64,000 nucleotides of DNA, from the NCBI RefSeq assembly GCF_009664975.1, contig NZ_WJXB01000004.1:186001-250000 (forward strand), in the 5' to 3' direction. Under the pieces are notes generated by a model, which was given only the letters and a program-made list of their open reading frames with translations, was not told the DNA's origin and made no database searches. This document shows positions 44,799-53,301 of this stretch, piece after piece; position 1 is the first letter of the stretch; each line of letters opens with the position of its first letter. Both the position numbers and the translations under genes were made by a program. The stretch comes from Paenibacillus monticola (GTDB lineage Bacteria; Bacillota; Bacilli; Paenibacillales; Paenibacillaceae).

Positions 44799-45968
44799 CT
44801 ATCCCTCTTCTTGTTGAACATAATTCACAATGTTCCGAACCTCTTCTAATTGGCCAGAACGGAATTGATATGCACTATTCCCCATGGCTCTGCTGAATAC
44901 TTCCTCGATCTCATTATAATTTACGATTTGTGGACCAAAGGTGTGAAGTATATCTTCGTGGCTATGGGTATAATGCTTATGTTGTTTGCGGCTGGCATAT
45001 CCGGTGTAATATTTACCCTCATAAGGTCCGCCAACCTCATTATGTACAATCATACTAGCCCATTCTTTATAAATATTTACGTCATAGGTGAAATTGATCG
45101 CATCGGTCATCCAGGCTCCGGGGGGTCTCATATTAACCTCAAGGGCAATAATCCGTCCGTCCTTATTCGACTTGAATAATTCGATATGGAAGAAACGTTC
45201 TTTGATCTCAAAAGCCTTCAATATGCCTCTGCCGGCACTTTCAACCTCAGGACTGATGTCCTTCAGACAGTAATAGGAGAGATGATCATTGTTATTCACT
45301 ACATCCATTACACTGTTCTCGAACCGATGGCTTACAGCAAACCGTACTTCACCGTTAATATCTACTAGTCCGTCATAGGTAAGAATGATCCCGTCGATGA
45401 ATTCTTCAATAATAAAGGCAATATCAGCAGGTTTCGTGGTGAAAAAGTGGTCTAGCTCCTCAAGATTATTAATCTTATAGGTCATGCTGGCTCCGGAGCC
45501 GAGATCTGGTTTGACGACTAGCGGGAAGCCGGTGGTCTGTATAAAGGCCTCTACGCTTTCGCGAGTGGTTCCCGTTGAGAATTGAACCGTACTCACACCG
45601 CTTTTATGAAAAAACTCTTTCATTTTAGACTTTTGCTTCAGATTATAGACAAAATCTGTTTTGGTGCCATAAATATTAAAGTCTGTACGAATTTGGGCGT
45701 CCAGCTCCAGCCAATATTCATTGAGAGACTCGAATCGGTCGATTTTGCCATATTTATGCGTAAAGAAGCCTACAGCTCTTAGAATCTCCTCGTAGTCCTC
45801 CAGATCATTAACTTTGTAATATTCGGTTAGTGAAGCTTTCAGCTTGTCCTCAAGATGTGTATATTCAATATCTCCGATTCCTAATACCGTTGCTCCCTGT
45901 GCTTGTAAGTGGTAACAAAATTCGGCGCTATTCTTAGGGAAATGAGGGGAAAAAAATATAAAGTTAAT
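44799..45968 (-). CDS. ATP-grasp protein, probable ATT start codon
   Basis: The frame encodes about 389 residues: an N-terminal Rossmann-like region (NFIFFSPHFPKNSAEFCYHLQ, TVLGIGD), an ATP-grasp core (VVKPDLGSGASMTYKI, FIIEEFIDGIILTYDG) and metal-binding EVNMRPPGAW. ATP-grasp enzymes join a carboxylate to an amine or thiol through an acyl phosphate. No ATG, GTG or TTG is in frame between the upstream stop (45987-45989) and the internal ATG at 45623, which would cut away the whole N-terminal domain. ATT 45968 is preceded by AAAGGGG nine bases away and fits the family N terminus (INFIFF for MNFIFF). CTG 45977 is the alternative, but abuts that site. Co-transcribed with the esterase. Confidence 0.82.
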   Translation of the reverse strand: MNFIFFSPHFPKNSAEFCYHLQAQGATVLGIGDIEYTHLEDKLKASLTEYYKVNDLEDYEEILRAVGFFTHKYGKIDRFESLNEYWLELDAQIRTDFNIYGTKTDFVYNLKQKSKMKEFFHKSGVSTVQFSTGTTRESVEAFIQTTGFPLVVKPDLGSGASMTYKINNLEELDHFFTTKPADIAFIIEEFIDGIILTYDGLVDINGEVRFAVSHRFENSVMDVVNNNDHLSYYCLKDISPEVESAGRGILKAFEIKERFFHIELFKSNKDGRIIALEVNMRPPGAWMTDAINFTYDVNIYKEWASMIVHNEVGGPYEGKYYTGYASRKQHKHYTHSHEDILHTFGPQIVNYNEIEEVFSRAMGNSAYQFRSGQLEEVRNIVNYVQQEEG

Positions 45969-46064
45969 GCGAACCAGCCCCTTTGCTCAAATATAATTCC
46001 GAGTTAATTTGTATGATTAATTTAATCTACCAGTTTCGTCAACTTTCGTCAATCCTCAACGCTG

Positions 46065-46481
46065 TTATTCAAGGTGTGTTCGGTTTAGCCGGGCCAGCAA
46101 GGTACCAAAGGTCTGACGTTCTTCGGCGGTCCAGTCTGCCAGTAATAGTTCATATCGTTCCAGTCTGACCTTTTTGGCTTCGCTGAGCTTCTCTGCACCT
46201 AACTGGGTAATCTGAAAGTTACTGGACCTGCCATCCTGTGGGTCCGGTAGACGTACTACGTAGCCTTTCGATTCGAGAACACTTGTCTGTCTGCTCAGGG
46301 TAGATATATCTAAGCGGAAATCATCGGCAAGTGCCTTCACACCCAGCGGCTGATGAATAGACAAATGCTGGAGCAGGGTATAGGTAGAGCGGTCCAGTCC
46401 TCCATGCTTCCTATCCAAAGAAGCACGGCGAATGAGCGCGATCAGTTCATTATTAATGAGTTCAAGATTCTTATCCTCCAT
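46065..46481 (-). CDS. MarR-family regulator
   Basis: A 138-residue winged-helix protein: GVKALADDFRLDISTLSRQTSVLE is the HTH and LPDPQDGRSSNFQITQLG the wing. GGAGGAAA precedes the ATG. Divergent from an MFS efflux gene, with two 13-bp palindromes between them. It is the obvious repressor of that pump. No Cys that would mark a redox-sensing OhrR type is visible. Ligand unknown. Confidence 0.9.
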   Translation of the reverse strand: MEDKNLELINNELIALIRRASLDRKHGGLDRSTYTLLQHLSIHQPLGVKALADDFRLDISTLSRQTSVLESKGYVVRLPDPQDGRSSNFQITQLGAEKLSEAKKVRLERYELLLADWTAEERQTFGTLLARLNRTHLE

Positions 46482-46570
46482 TGAAAGTTTCCTCCAAGAT
46501 AAATTTCGGTGCTTGTCTATACATTATAAATGAAAATCATAAATGAAAGCGCATAATGATGTAAAGCATA

Positions 46571-46629
46571 TTGACTTTCATTATTGTAGTTGTATAATAC
46601 AATTACATATAACTCATTGTATCATACAA
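46571..46629 (+). promoter_or_regulatory. MFS promoter with two TTGTATNATACAA operators
   Basis: TTGACT (46571-46576), 16 bp, TATAAT (46593-46598). Perfect 13-bp palindromes TTGTATAATACAA (46590-46602, covering the -10) and TTGTATCATACAA (46617-46629) have centres 27 bp apart. Their placement would block initiation and early elongation. Confidence 0.75.
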
Positions 46630-46664
46630 CTAATTTGTGATGGAGTACAGAGGAGAGAATTTTG

Positions 46665-48137
46665 ATGAATATGCAAGCTGTAAAGAATCCGGCTTTTTGG
46701 CCGATTATCTTCGCCATCTTTTTTGGGAATTTCATGGCCATCTTGAGCACCACTACAATCAATGTGGCCTTTCCAGTATTTATGAAAGACTTTCATGCAG
46801 ATATTAGTACGGTTCAATGGATGATTACCGGGTATTTACTGGCTACAGGGATCGTCGCGCCGGTCGTTGGCTATTTTGGTGACAAGTGGAGCTATAAACG
46901 ACTGTATATATTTGCGTTATCAGGCTTTACGATATTTTCTGCGTTATGTACGATCGCCTGGAATATTGATTCTCTAATTACCTTTCGCATTCTGCAGGGA
47001 GTGTTCGGCGGGTTGATTATTCCCACAACACTGACGATGATCTATCAATTTATTGGCAAAGGAAAACAGGCTTTTGCGCTGAGCCTATGGAGTCTCTCCT
47101 CGATGCTTGCTCCAGCTTTCGGACCTACGCTCGGCGGCTGGCTTACGGGTTATTTTGGCTGGGAATCCTTATTTATTATCAATCTGCCGATTGGTATTAT
47201 TGCCATTATTGTAGCGTTTAAATGCTTGCCCAATCTCCGGGGTTCTATCGTACCCAAAATATTTGACTTGCCCGGCTTTGTCACTGTCGTGCTGAGCAGT
47301 GCCTTCATTATTCTGGCTTTTAGTAAAGGGAATGCTTGGGGCTGGACCTCTTGGCAGACGTTAGGTCTCCTATTTGTTGGAGCGGTTATACTGGCATATT
47401 TCATATGCAGGGAACTGTCTATTAAAGACCCACTGCTTAATTTGAAAGTGTTTCAACAGAAACAGTTTACGTATAGCCTGATTATTAACTGTATTATTAC
47501 CATCGCTTTATACGCGGGGACCTTTTTAATTCCAATTTTCCTGCAGGATGTTCAGCAGTCTACGCCTTTAAATACAGCATTGGTACTGCTGCCAGGCTCG
47601 ATAGTGATGGCTATATTGTCTCCGATTGTAGGCAAGCTTTATTCTAGAATTGGACCCTTCTGGCTTATTCTTAGCGGTATGGTGCTGCTGATTATTTCGA
47701 CCTGGGAGCTAAGCCATATTACACTGAGTGCTACGCATGTATATGTGGCTTCATGGATGGGGCTTCGGTCTGTAGGGATTGCTTTGGCTTTTATGCCGGT
47801 CACCAATGCCGGGATGTCCGCCATTCCCAAAGAATATTCTGGTCACGCTTCTTCAGTCACAAGTTGGGTACGTCAGGCCACAGGGGCGCTGTCTATAGCA
47901 ATCTTTAGCTCTGTACTCGCCGCCAGAGCGTTGACCCATCAGAAGGAACTAAGCGAAGGCGCCACCGCCACATCAGCTTTTATCAAAGCTCAAGGGATGA
48001 CATTTAGTGTGCAGGACGTGTTCCTTGTAGCTACGTTTATTGGAGTGATTGCGATTCCGCTTACGTTCCTTTTAAGAGAGGGAAAGAAACAATCAATTCC
48101 GGTACTTAAGATTTCAACAGTAAGAAAAGTACAATGA
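46665..48137 (+). CDS. MFS drug-efflux transporter (DHA2, EmrB/QacA type)
   Basis: A 490-residue protein with about 14 membrane segments, from ATG 46665 seven bases after AGGAGAG. The DHA2 hallmarks are TTTINVAFPVFMKDFHADISTVQWMITGYLLA at the start (shown in the pieces TTINVAFPVF and VQWMITGYLL), the motif-A region GDKWSYKR, and motif-C-like LAPAFGPTLGGWL. Such pumps export cationic or amphipathic drugs with protons. Controlled by the divergent MarR gene. No terminator was seen directly after it. Confidence 0.92.
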   Translation: MNMQAVKNPAFWPIIFAIFFGNFMAILSTTTINVAFPVFMKDFHADISTVQWMITGYLLATGIVAPVVGYFGDKWSYKRLYIFALSGFTIFSALCTIAWNIDSLITFRILQGVFGGLIIPTTLTMIYQFIGKGKQAFALSLWSLSSMLAPAFGPTLGGWLTGYFGWESLFIINLPIGIIAIIVAFKCLPNLRGSIVPKIFDLPGFVTVVLSSAFIILAFSKGNAWGWTSWQTLGLLFVGAVILAYFICRELSIKDPLLNLKVFQQKQFTYSLIINCIITIALYAGTFLIPIFLQDVQQSTPLNTALVLLPGSIVMAILSPIVGKLYSRIGPFWLILSGMVLLIISTWELSHITLSATHVYVASWMGLRSVGIALAFMPVTNAGMSAIPKEYSGHASSVTSWVRQATGALSIAIFSSVLAARALTHQKELSEGATATSAFIKAQGMTFSVQDVFLVATFIGVIAIPLTFLLREGKKQSIPVLKISTVRKVQ

Positions 48138-48768
48138 ATCCAGACAATTATTGGGTAAATGAGGAATGAATCCGAAAGTCCAAGAATCCAGAAGAAAATC
48201 TTAGACTCCATATGATTTAGATGGTGGTAGCGGAGAATAGCAGGGATTATGGCGAAATATTGAATATTATGCGAGTTTAATATTTTGCTGTAATGCGTTA
48301 TGCTCTATACATCACCAATGGAACCGCATTCATTACGCTAAAGGCGGTTGCCGAGGTGGTTGATTTGTAAGGAATAAGCTTTTCAAGCAAGAAATATCTT
48401 GCGGTCGAAGGAGCGTGATTCCGTTGCAAAAGGTAAGCGAAGCGTACTGAAACGATTGTTCACACTAGGAGAAACGTCCGTGAAAACGTTTTTCGTGAAA
48501 TCGTGTACGCGGGAACTCATCCCATATGCAAGACATGGAGAAGAACTCCGAACAGGAGTGCACGGGGAATTCGAAAGCGCACGGTAACAATGTTAAGTTG
48601 AATAATGAATAAGGGTCACCATGTCAAGGATATGGATTGATGTTGGAGGAAAGATTGAATTGATTAGTGGAATAAACACATAAGTCCCCGTTGCCTTATT
48701 AATTAAGGAGAGCGGGGATTTGTGCGTTCAGAAGCTAGAAAATAATTGCAGGTAATATATAACTACTC
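48138..48768. other. Gene-free 630-bp region with hairpin-rich segment
   Basis: No convincing gene. A stem GCGAAATATT (48252-48261) / AATATTTTGC (48279-48288) lies in an AT-rich part. From about 48340 to 48590 the composition is less AT-rich, with GAAA-containing loops and short stems (CTCC/GGAG near 48546-48558, GTGCAC/GCGCAC near 48559-48583) and a 62-codon frame of no recognisable family. It might be a non-coding RNA or the relic of a mobile element; I cannot assign it. Confidence 0.4.
48682..48723 (-). terminator. Terminator after FAD oxidoreductase gene
   Basis: AAGTCCCCGTT pairs with AGCGGGGATTT (with G-T), with an inner CCTTATTAATTAAGG palindrome. Oriented for the reverse-strand gene at 48769. 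Confidence 0.6.
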
Positions 48769-50208
48769 CTAATGTTGGAGTTCAATCTTATAATCTTTCT
48801 CTAGATACTTATGTATTCTGTTGAAGTCGGCTTGATTCAAATCAACCAGGCGCTTGTTCTTCTCTCGTCCAAGAATAATGCCGATGGTCTGTGCTGCCAA
48901 AGCGGTAGTTGGCATAATACGGGCACTGCCATAGGCTTTGATGTTAGCTCCTACGTTTTTACCTACAACTAGTACATTATCATAGGATTTGAGTTCAAAT
49001 GAACGTAGCGGTAGGCCGTAGTGATCGGGCTTACCAAAGCCTATTCCTTTTGGCATGGTTTTGGTTCCTTGCAGATCTATTGCATATCCACCAATGCTAA
49101 CATTATCCCAGAACATTCGCGCTCCCATTAAATCTGGATAATCAAGTATATACTTGGTTTCATAACGGTTATAGTCGCGGATATATAGGTAATCGGGGAA
49201 TCCGTTAAGTTCTGCTTTGGCGAAGCCTGGTATATTTTTACGTAAAAAGGTTAAAATTCGGGGTATCTCGGCCTTAGATTTTGCAATCGCTGTCTGTACT
49301 GATTCAGGATCTGAAGGGTTCACATCATAAATAAGCAGACCGTTAATGGTAACCTCACCGTTCCTCTGATCGGTCACATTTAAGCCTCGTAGCCTTAACA
49401 TCTTATCCAGGGTGATATATTTATTAGTAATATTGCTGAATCCAGTTGCAAAATTCCAATCCACATAGGTGGTGGAACCATATTTCTTTCGCACATTGGT
49501 TAGTGGGTAATCATCCAGAACGGCCTGATGGAGTTTATTCCAATTTATTTTTTTGAAATTCATCATATAAGTAGCTGTCATATAATCTGGCTGTTTACCA
49601 TTATAGAGTGATTCCATTCCGGGAATGCGCTTGTCACCCAGTTTAGCGCTCAGGGCATTGAAATCGGTATTTTCCACCCAGTACCTAGATTGAATTGTAT
49701 AACTAAATCCATCTTTGGCGCGATAAGTCATAGTTTGCAGAGATTTTCCCTTGTCTAATGCGATGGCATTAACTGAATCGATAACGATCCCACTCTTAAT
49801 TGGTATTCCTTTAATAAGCTTGTCATAATAGCTACTGAATTCCGCTGTTTTTCGAATGGAACCCACTTTATATTTGGTATAAAGGTTCTTGATCTCTCCT
49901 TGAACCAGATTTTTATGCTTATTGTCATTCACATCATCGAGAACCAGCATTTGCCCCTGAATTAACTCACCACCGGGCTTGCTTCGTGGATCCAGAATAA
50001 TAACTTTGAGTCCTAGACTCCGTGCTTCCTTGGCTAACAATACGCCCTGAATCTCACTTCCAATCACAACAACATCATAGCTTGCTGCTGCGGATGGAGC
50101 TTTGGATTGCGCAATTACTGCGTGCGGATTAGATACGAGTAACTGTAGGGTAAATATTAAAATTAGAATTCCTTGGATACTACGAAAACCATTCTTCGTC
50201 GTCAACAT
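48769..50208 (-). CDS. Secreted FAD-dependent oxidoreductase
   Basis: A 479-residue protein with a signal peptide (GILILIFTLQLLVSNPHAVIA) and then an FAD-binding Rossmann segment VVVIGSEIQGVLLAKEARSLG ending in the ILDPRS acidic strand (the usual GxGxxG reads GSEIQG). Near the C terminus VLVVGKNVGANIKAYGSARIMPTTALAAQ matches the second FAD contact of the FAD_oxidored family. It acts outside the membrane or at the surface. Substrate is unknown. It is a single-gene unit. Proteins of this type occur in paenibacilli with extracytoplasmic sugar-related roles, but that link is weak. Confidence 0.8.
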   Translation of the reverse strand: MLTTKNGFRSIQGILILIFTLQLLVSNPHAVIAQSKAPSAAASYDVVVIGSEIQGVLLAKEARSLGLKVIILDPRSKPGGELIQGQMLVLDDVNDNKHKNLVQGEIKNLYTKYKVGSIRKTAEFSSYYDKLIKGIPIKSGIVIDSVNAIALDKGKSLQTMTYRAKDGFSYTIQSRYWVENTDFNALSAKLGDKRIPGMESLYNGKQPDYMTATYMMNFKKINWNKLHQAVLDDYPLTNVRKKYGSTTYVDWNFATGFSNITNKYITLDKMLRLRGLNVTDQRNGEVTINGLLIYDVNPSDPESVQTAIAKSKAEIPRILTFLRKNIPGFAKAELNGFPDYLYIRDYNRYETKYILDYPDLMGARMFWDNVSIGGYAIDLQGTKTMPKGIGFGKPDHYGLPLRSFELKSYDNVLVVGKNVGANIKAYGSARIMPTTALAAQTIGIILGREKNKRLVDLNQADFNRIHKYLEKDYKIELQH

Positions 50209-50471
50209 TTTTGCTCACTGTGCCCCTTACTGTTTGTTAGATTTAACAAGTACACTTTGAAAGAAACATACTAGAGTACTTTATAAATATCATACAACAA
50301 ATGGGCAATTTTTCCTCCAATAATTATTATTAACTATCTAGTGAGATGATTTGTTCTAAAGCTTATTAAGGAGAAAACTACTAAAGATATGCTGCTTAGC
50401 GCATTCTTTTCGCATGTTTGTGTAATATAAGGTAAAATACAATAAAGGCGAGCTAAATAGGAGTTGTAAAC

Positions 50472-50951
50472 ATGTCTAACGAAGAAGTGTTCTTGACCGA
50501 AGAGGGATTGGCTAAATTAGAGGCAGAGCTTAAAGATTTAAAGACTGTCAAACGTAAGGAATTAGCGGCTCGGCTTAAATTGGCGATTAGCTACGGAGAT
50601 CTGAAGGAGAATAGTGAATACCACTCTGCCAAGAATGATCAGTCGTTCATGGAGACCCGAGTGATCATATTGGAAAAGATGTTAACCAAAGCTCGAGTGG
50701 TAGATGCAAAAAGCATAAGCAGTACCTCAGTCAGCGTTGGCTCCATTGTTATTCTGAATGATATTGAATATTCCGAAAAGATTGAGTATAGAATTGTAGG
50801 TCCTGCTGAAGCAGATGTTCTGGATAACAAGATTTCCTATGAGAGCCCGTTGGGCAAGGAATTGCTGAACAAAAAAGTAGGCAGCATTATTAGTGTCAAT
50901 GCACCTATGGGCGTTATCAAATATGAACTGCTTGAGATCAGAGCTCTATAA
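50472..50951 (+). CDS. greA: GreA-type transcript cleavage factor
   Basis: A 159-residue protein with the GreA coiled-coil (LTEEGLAKLEAELKDLKTVKR), the tip acidic residues in YGDLKENSEYHSAKNDQ, and the C-terminal FKBP-like domain (PLGKELLNKKVGSIISVNAP). GreA rescues backtracked RNA polymerase by stimulating cleavage of the nascent RNA. All expected parts are present and the length is standard. Single gene with a terminator. The genome may hold another greA, since this copy is not next to the usual lysS or udk neighbours. Confidence 0.93.
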   Translation: MSNEEVFLTEEGLAKLEAELKDLKTVKRKELAARLKLAISYGDLKENSEYHSAKNDQSFMETRVIILEKMLTKARVVDAKSISSTSVSVGSIVILNDIEYSEKIEYRIVGPAEADVLDNKISYESPLGKELLNKKVGSIISVNAPMGVIKYELLEIRAL

Positions 50952-50963
50952 GAGGCTGTCTTG

Positions 50964-51006
50964 AAAATCCCTGTCCCCTTATCACTAAGAGGACAGGGAT
51001 TTTTTA
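50964..51006 (+). terminator. Terminator after greA
   Basis: AAAATCCCTGTCC pairs perfectly with GGACAGGGATTTT, followed by further T. Confidence 0.9.
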
Positions 51007-51021
51007 GAAGCAAACAACTTG

Positions 51022-51735
51022 TTAAGTAAGGATATGACCACCCTCTACGTGAAGAACCGTTCCGGTTACGAACTCGTTATGAATCAGATAAAGTACGCTC
51101 TGGGCGACGTCCACTGCTGTGCCAACTCGTTCTACTGGCAGCTTGGCAGCAATTTTAGTATAGAAGTCATTTCGTGCTTCTACTGGCATTTTCTCACGGG
51201 ATGGAGTATCTATGATCCCCGGAGAAACGATATTCACCCGGAGGGGAGCCAGCTCCAGAGCCAAGGTTTGGCCGAGATTGGAAACGGCTGCATTGACTGC
51301 ACCGAGGGTGGAAGAGCCGATCATTGATTTATAGGCAACAACACCGGAGAAGAGTGTGATAGAGCCTTGCGGAGATAACTTCGGCGCACCGTATTTGGCA
51401 GCATAGTATTGGCCCCAGAATTTATTCTCAAACAGCTGGCGCGCAGCGCTAGTAGGAGTTTCCAGAAAAGGACCTCCGCTTGTTTCCGCCGCACTTACCA
51501 CCAAATGCTGGAATGCCCCTACTTTTTCAAAGAAGGATTGTACCTGTTCTTCATTGGTTATATCCAGGATATATGCAGTAATAGCTGCTCCTAACACTTC
51601 TTTGGCCTTCTCCAGCTTATCCTTGGAACGACTGGCAATAATAATCTCTGCACCTTCGATTGCCGCGAGTCTGGCCGTCTCCAGACCGATTCCAGAACTA
51701 CCTCCAATAATAACAACCCTTTGTCCTATTAACAT
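51022..51735 (-). CDS. Short-chain dehydrogenase/reductase-like protein with altered active site
   Basis: A 237-residue protein from ATG 51735 with GGAGG upstream; the longer frame to 51879 is rejected. The cofactor motif VVIIGGSSGIGLETA and the C-terminal VNIVSPGIIDTPSREKMP and VTGTVLHVEGG are standard classical SDR. However, where SDRs carry YxxxK this one reads STLGAVNAAV: Tyr becomes Leu and Lys becomes Asn. Normal hydride-transfer chemistry is therefore doubtful, unless another residue substitutes. It lies 127 bp downstream of an HxlR regulator gene on the same strand, a common regulator-SDR pair. Confidence 0.82.
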   Translation of the reverse strand: MLIGQRVVIIGGSSGIGLETARLAAIEGAEIIIASRSKDKLEKAKEVLGAAITAYILDITNEEQVQSFFEKVGAFQHLVVSAAETSGGPFLETPTSAARQLFENKFWGQYYAAKYGAPKLSPQGSITLFSGVVAYKSMIGSSTLGAVNAAVSNLGQTLALELAPLRVNIVSPGIIDTPSREKMPVEARNDFYTKIAAKLPVERVGTAVDVAQSVLYLIHNEFVTGTVLHVEGGHILT

Positions 51736-51769
51736 TAGGTTACCTCCTCCACAAAGTATAATGCTCTCT

Positions 51770-51810
51770 GGGAAGTAGTATATTCCTATAACTTTCCTTA
51801 GGGAAGTAGT
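51770..51810 (-). promoter_or_regulatory. Direct repeat between HxlR and SDR genes (operator candidate)
   Basis: GGGAAGTAGT occurs at 51771-51780 (with a G before) and 51801-51810, spaced 31 bp, and the second lies in an imperfect inverted repeat AACTTTCC/GGGAAGTAGTT. Likely regulator contact sites upstream of the SDR gene; weak evidence. Confidence 0.35.
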
Positions 51811-51862
51811 TACAATTAATACATATAGTTTCAAAAAGTATAGTTTTGTGCGGCTGTAGATA

Positions 51863-52195
51863 TTATAGCGTGAGACCATATCGTTTTAATTCAATAAAAA
51901 TCGCTTCCAAGCGTAGCCCCTTTTCAGTCAGTGTATATTCTACTCGTGGTGGAACCTCGGGATAAACGGTCCGCTCCAGAATGCCATGACTTTCCAGCTC
52001 CCTAAGCCTTAACGCAAGCGTCTTTGGACTGATACCCTCTAATGATCTCAAGAGATCACTAAAGCGTTTCGTTCCGTCCATCAGTAGGTCACGGATAATT
52101 AGAAAGGTCCATTTCGTCCCGATGACATCCAGAGTTTTGGCAATAGGGCAGGGTTCGCCTGGGGTGCCCTTGGTTAGAATAACGGGTTCTACCAT
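51863..52195 (-). CDS. HxlR-family regulator
   Basis: A 110-residue protein from ATG 52195 with AGGAGGATGA upstream. HxlR signature: CPIAKTLDVIGTKWTFLIIRDLL, then GISPKTLALRLRELESHGIL and the wing EVPPRVEYTLTEKG. The Cys in the CPIAK segment is the residue that reacts with quinones and electrophiles in several HxlR-type sensors (YodB, HypR); here it is present, so redox sensing is possible. Lies upstream of the SDR gene, same strand. Confidence 0.9.
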   Translation of the reverse strand: MVEPVILTKGTPGEPCPIAKTLDVIGTKWTFLIIRDLLMDGTKRFSDLLRSLEGISPKTLALRLRELESHGILERTVYPEVPPRVEYTLTEKGLRLEAIFIELKRYGLTL

Positions 52196-52372
52196 ACAAG
52201 TCATCCTCCTGACCCAATTACGGATTTTCCTAATCATAACAATACTATCCTTGAGAAAGCCAGCTGCTGTCATAGGTAATCACTATTAAACATATTGCTT
52301 CCGTGTCTTAGACGATCCTTCCTGCTTTGGTTATAGTTATGAAGTAACTAAAGAACAGAGGGGTCCTGCTTC

Positions 52373-53299
52373 TTGATCCAGACCGTATTATTGACTTTAT
52401 ATCAAGTCATCGTGCCATTGTCCATCCCGGTCATCGCGGGAGCGCTGCTCGGGCGGTTTAAGAATCTTGATACTAAGCCCTTGTTGACGCTGTATTTATA
52501 CTTTTTGAGTCCGGCAATCATTCTGGATACATTGGCTACGGCGGATATTTCCTTTGACGACGTGTATAAGACGTTGGCCTTTTCGCTACTTAATCTGTTC
52601 CTGTTGTGGGTGCTTGCAAATGTATTGGGGAAAATACTGAAGCTGGCTCCACCCGAACTAGCGGGGCTGACACTGGTCTCAACGTTCACCAATAGTGTGA
52701 ATTATGGTCTGCCGCTTGTGCTGCTTGCCTTTGGACAGCTTGGACTAGACAAAGCCTCGGTCTATGTTATTGGACAGATGGTCATTGTTAATACGGTGGG
52801 GGTATACTTCGCTGCGAGATCACAGTTCTCTGTAAAAAATGCAGTCAGATCCGTGTTTTCTCTGCCTGCCATCTATGCGGCTATTCTAGCTTTGGGGCTC
52901 AGAGCCTTCCATCTGCATATGCCGCACGAGGTCGCGTCAGGGGTCGCCATGGTGGCAGGGGCTTACTCACCTGTGGTATTGGCGATACTGGGCGCACAGA
53001 TGGTCAAAGTCAGAGTAGCTCAAGTGGAGCGCAAACTGCAGTCTGCTTTTTGGACAGGACTTATGGTTCGCTTATTTCTGGCACCGCTGATTGCCTATCT
53101 CGGGTTAACCATTCTGCACATTACGGGGCCTTTATTCTCAGTGCTGCTGATTCTGGCTTCTATGCCTGTTGCGGTAAATGCCGTTGTGCTGGCCGAGCGG
53201 TTTAATGCCTCCGCAGATTTGGTCTCTAGATGTATTTTATGGACGACGCTGGCCTCTTTTCTAGTGCTGCCAACTCTCATTGCCCTAGTGGGCGCTTAA
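52373..53299 (+). CDS. AEC-family permease (auxin efflux carrier type)
   Basis: A 308-residue protein with about ten membrane segments. N- and C-terminal halves repeat the AEC layout, with TFTNSVNYGLPLVLLAFG in the middle of the first half and VNAVVLAERFNASADLVS in the second. TTG 52373 with AGAGGGG nine bases upstream. Bacterial AEC members export or import organic acids (malate, malonate) or other anions. Substrate unknown. Single gene. Confidence 0.88.
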   Translation: MIQTVLLTLYQVIVPLSIPVIAGALLGRFKNLDTKPLLTLYLYFLSPAIILDTLATADISFDDVYKTLAFSLLNLFLLWVLANVLGKILKLAPPELAGLTLVSTFTNSVNYGLPLVLLAFGQLGLDKASVYVIGQMVIVNTVGVYFAARSQFSVKNAVRSVFSLPAIYAAILALGLRAFHLHMPHEVASGVAMVAGAYSPVVLAILGAQMVKVRVAQVERKLQSAFWTGLMVRLFLAPLIAYLGLTILHITGPLFSVLLILASMPVAVNAVVLAERFNASADLVSRCILWTTLASFLVLPTLIALVGA

Positions 53300-53301
53300 G
53301 A

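Noticed and set aside
48345..48420. tRNA-like string GCCGAGGTGGTTGA
   Set aside because: Resembles a tRNA D-arm, but no T-arm (GTTCAAATC) or acceptor stem follows.
48399..48587. 62-codon frame in the gene-free region
   Set aside because: No ribosome binding site, family or codon pattern; kept only as part of the unassigned region.
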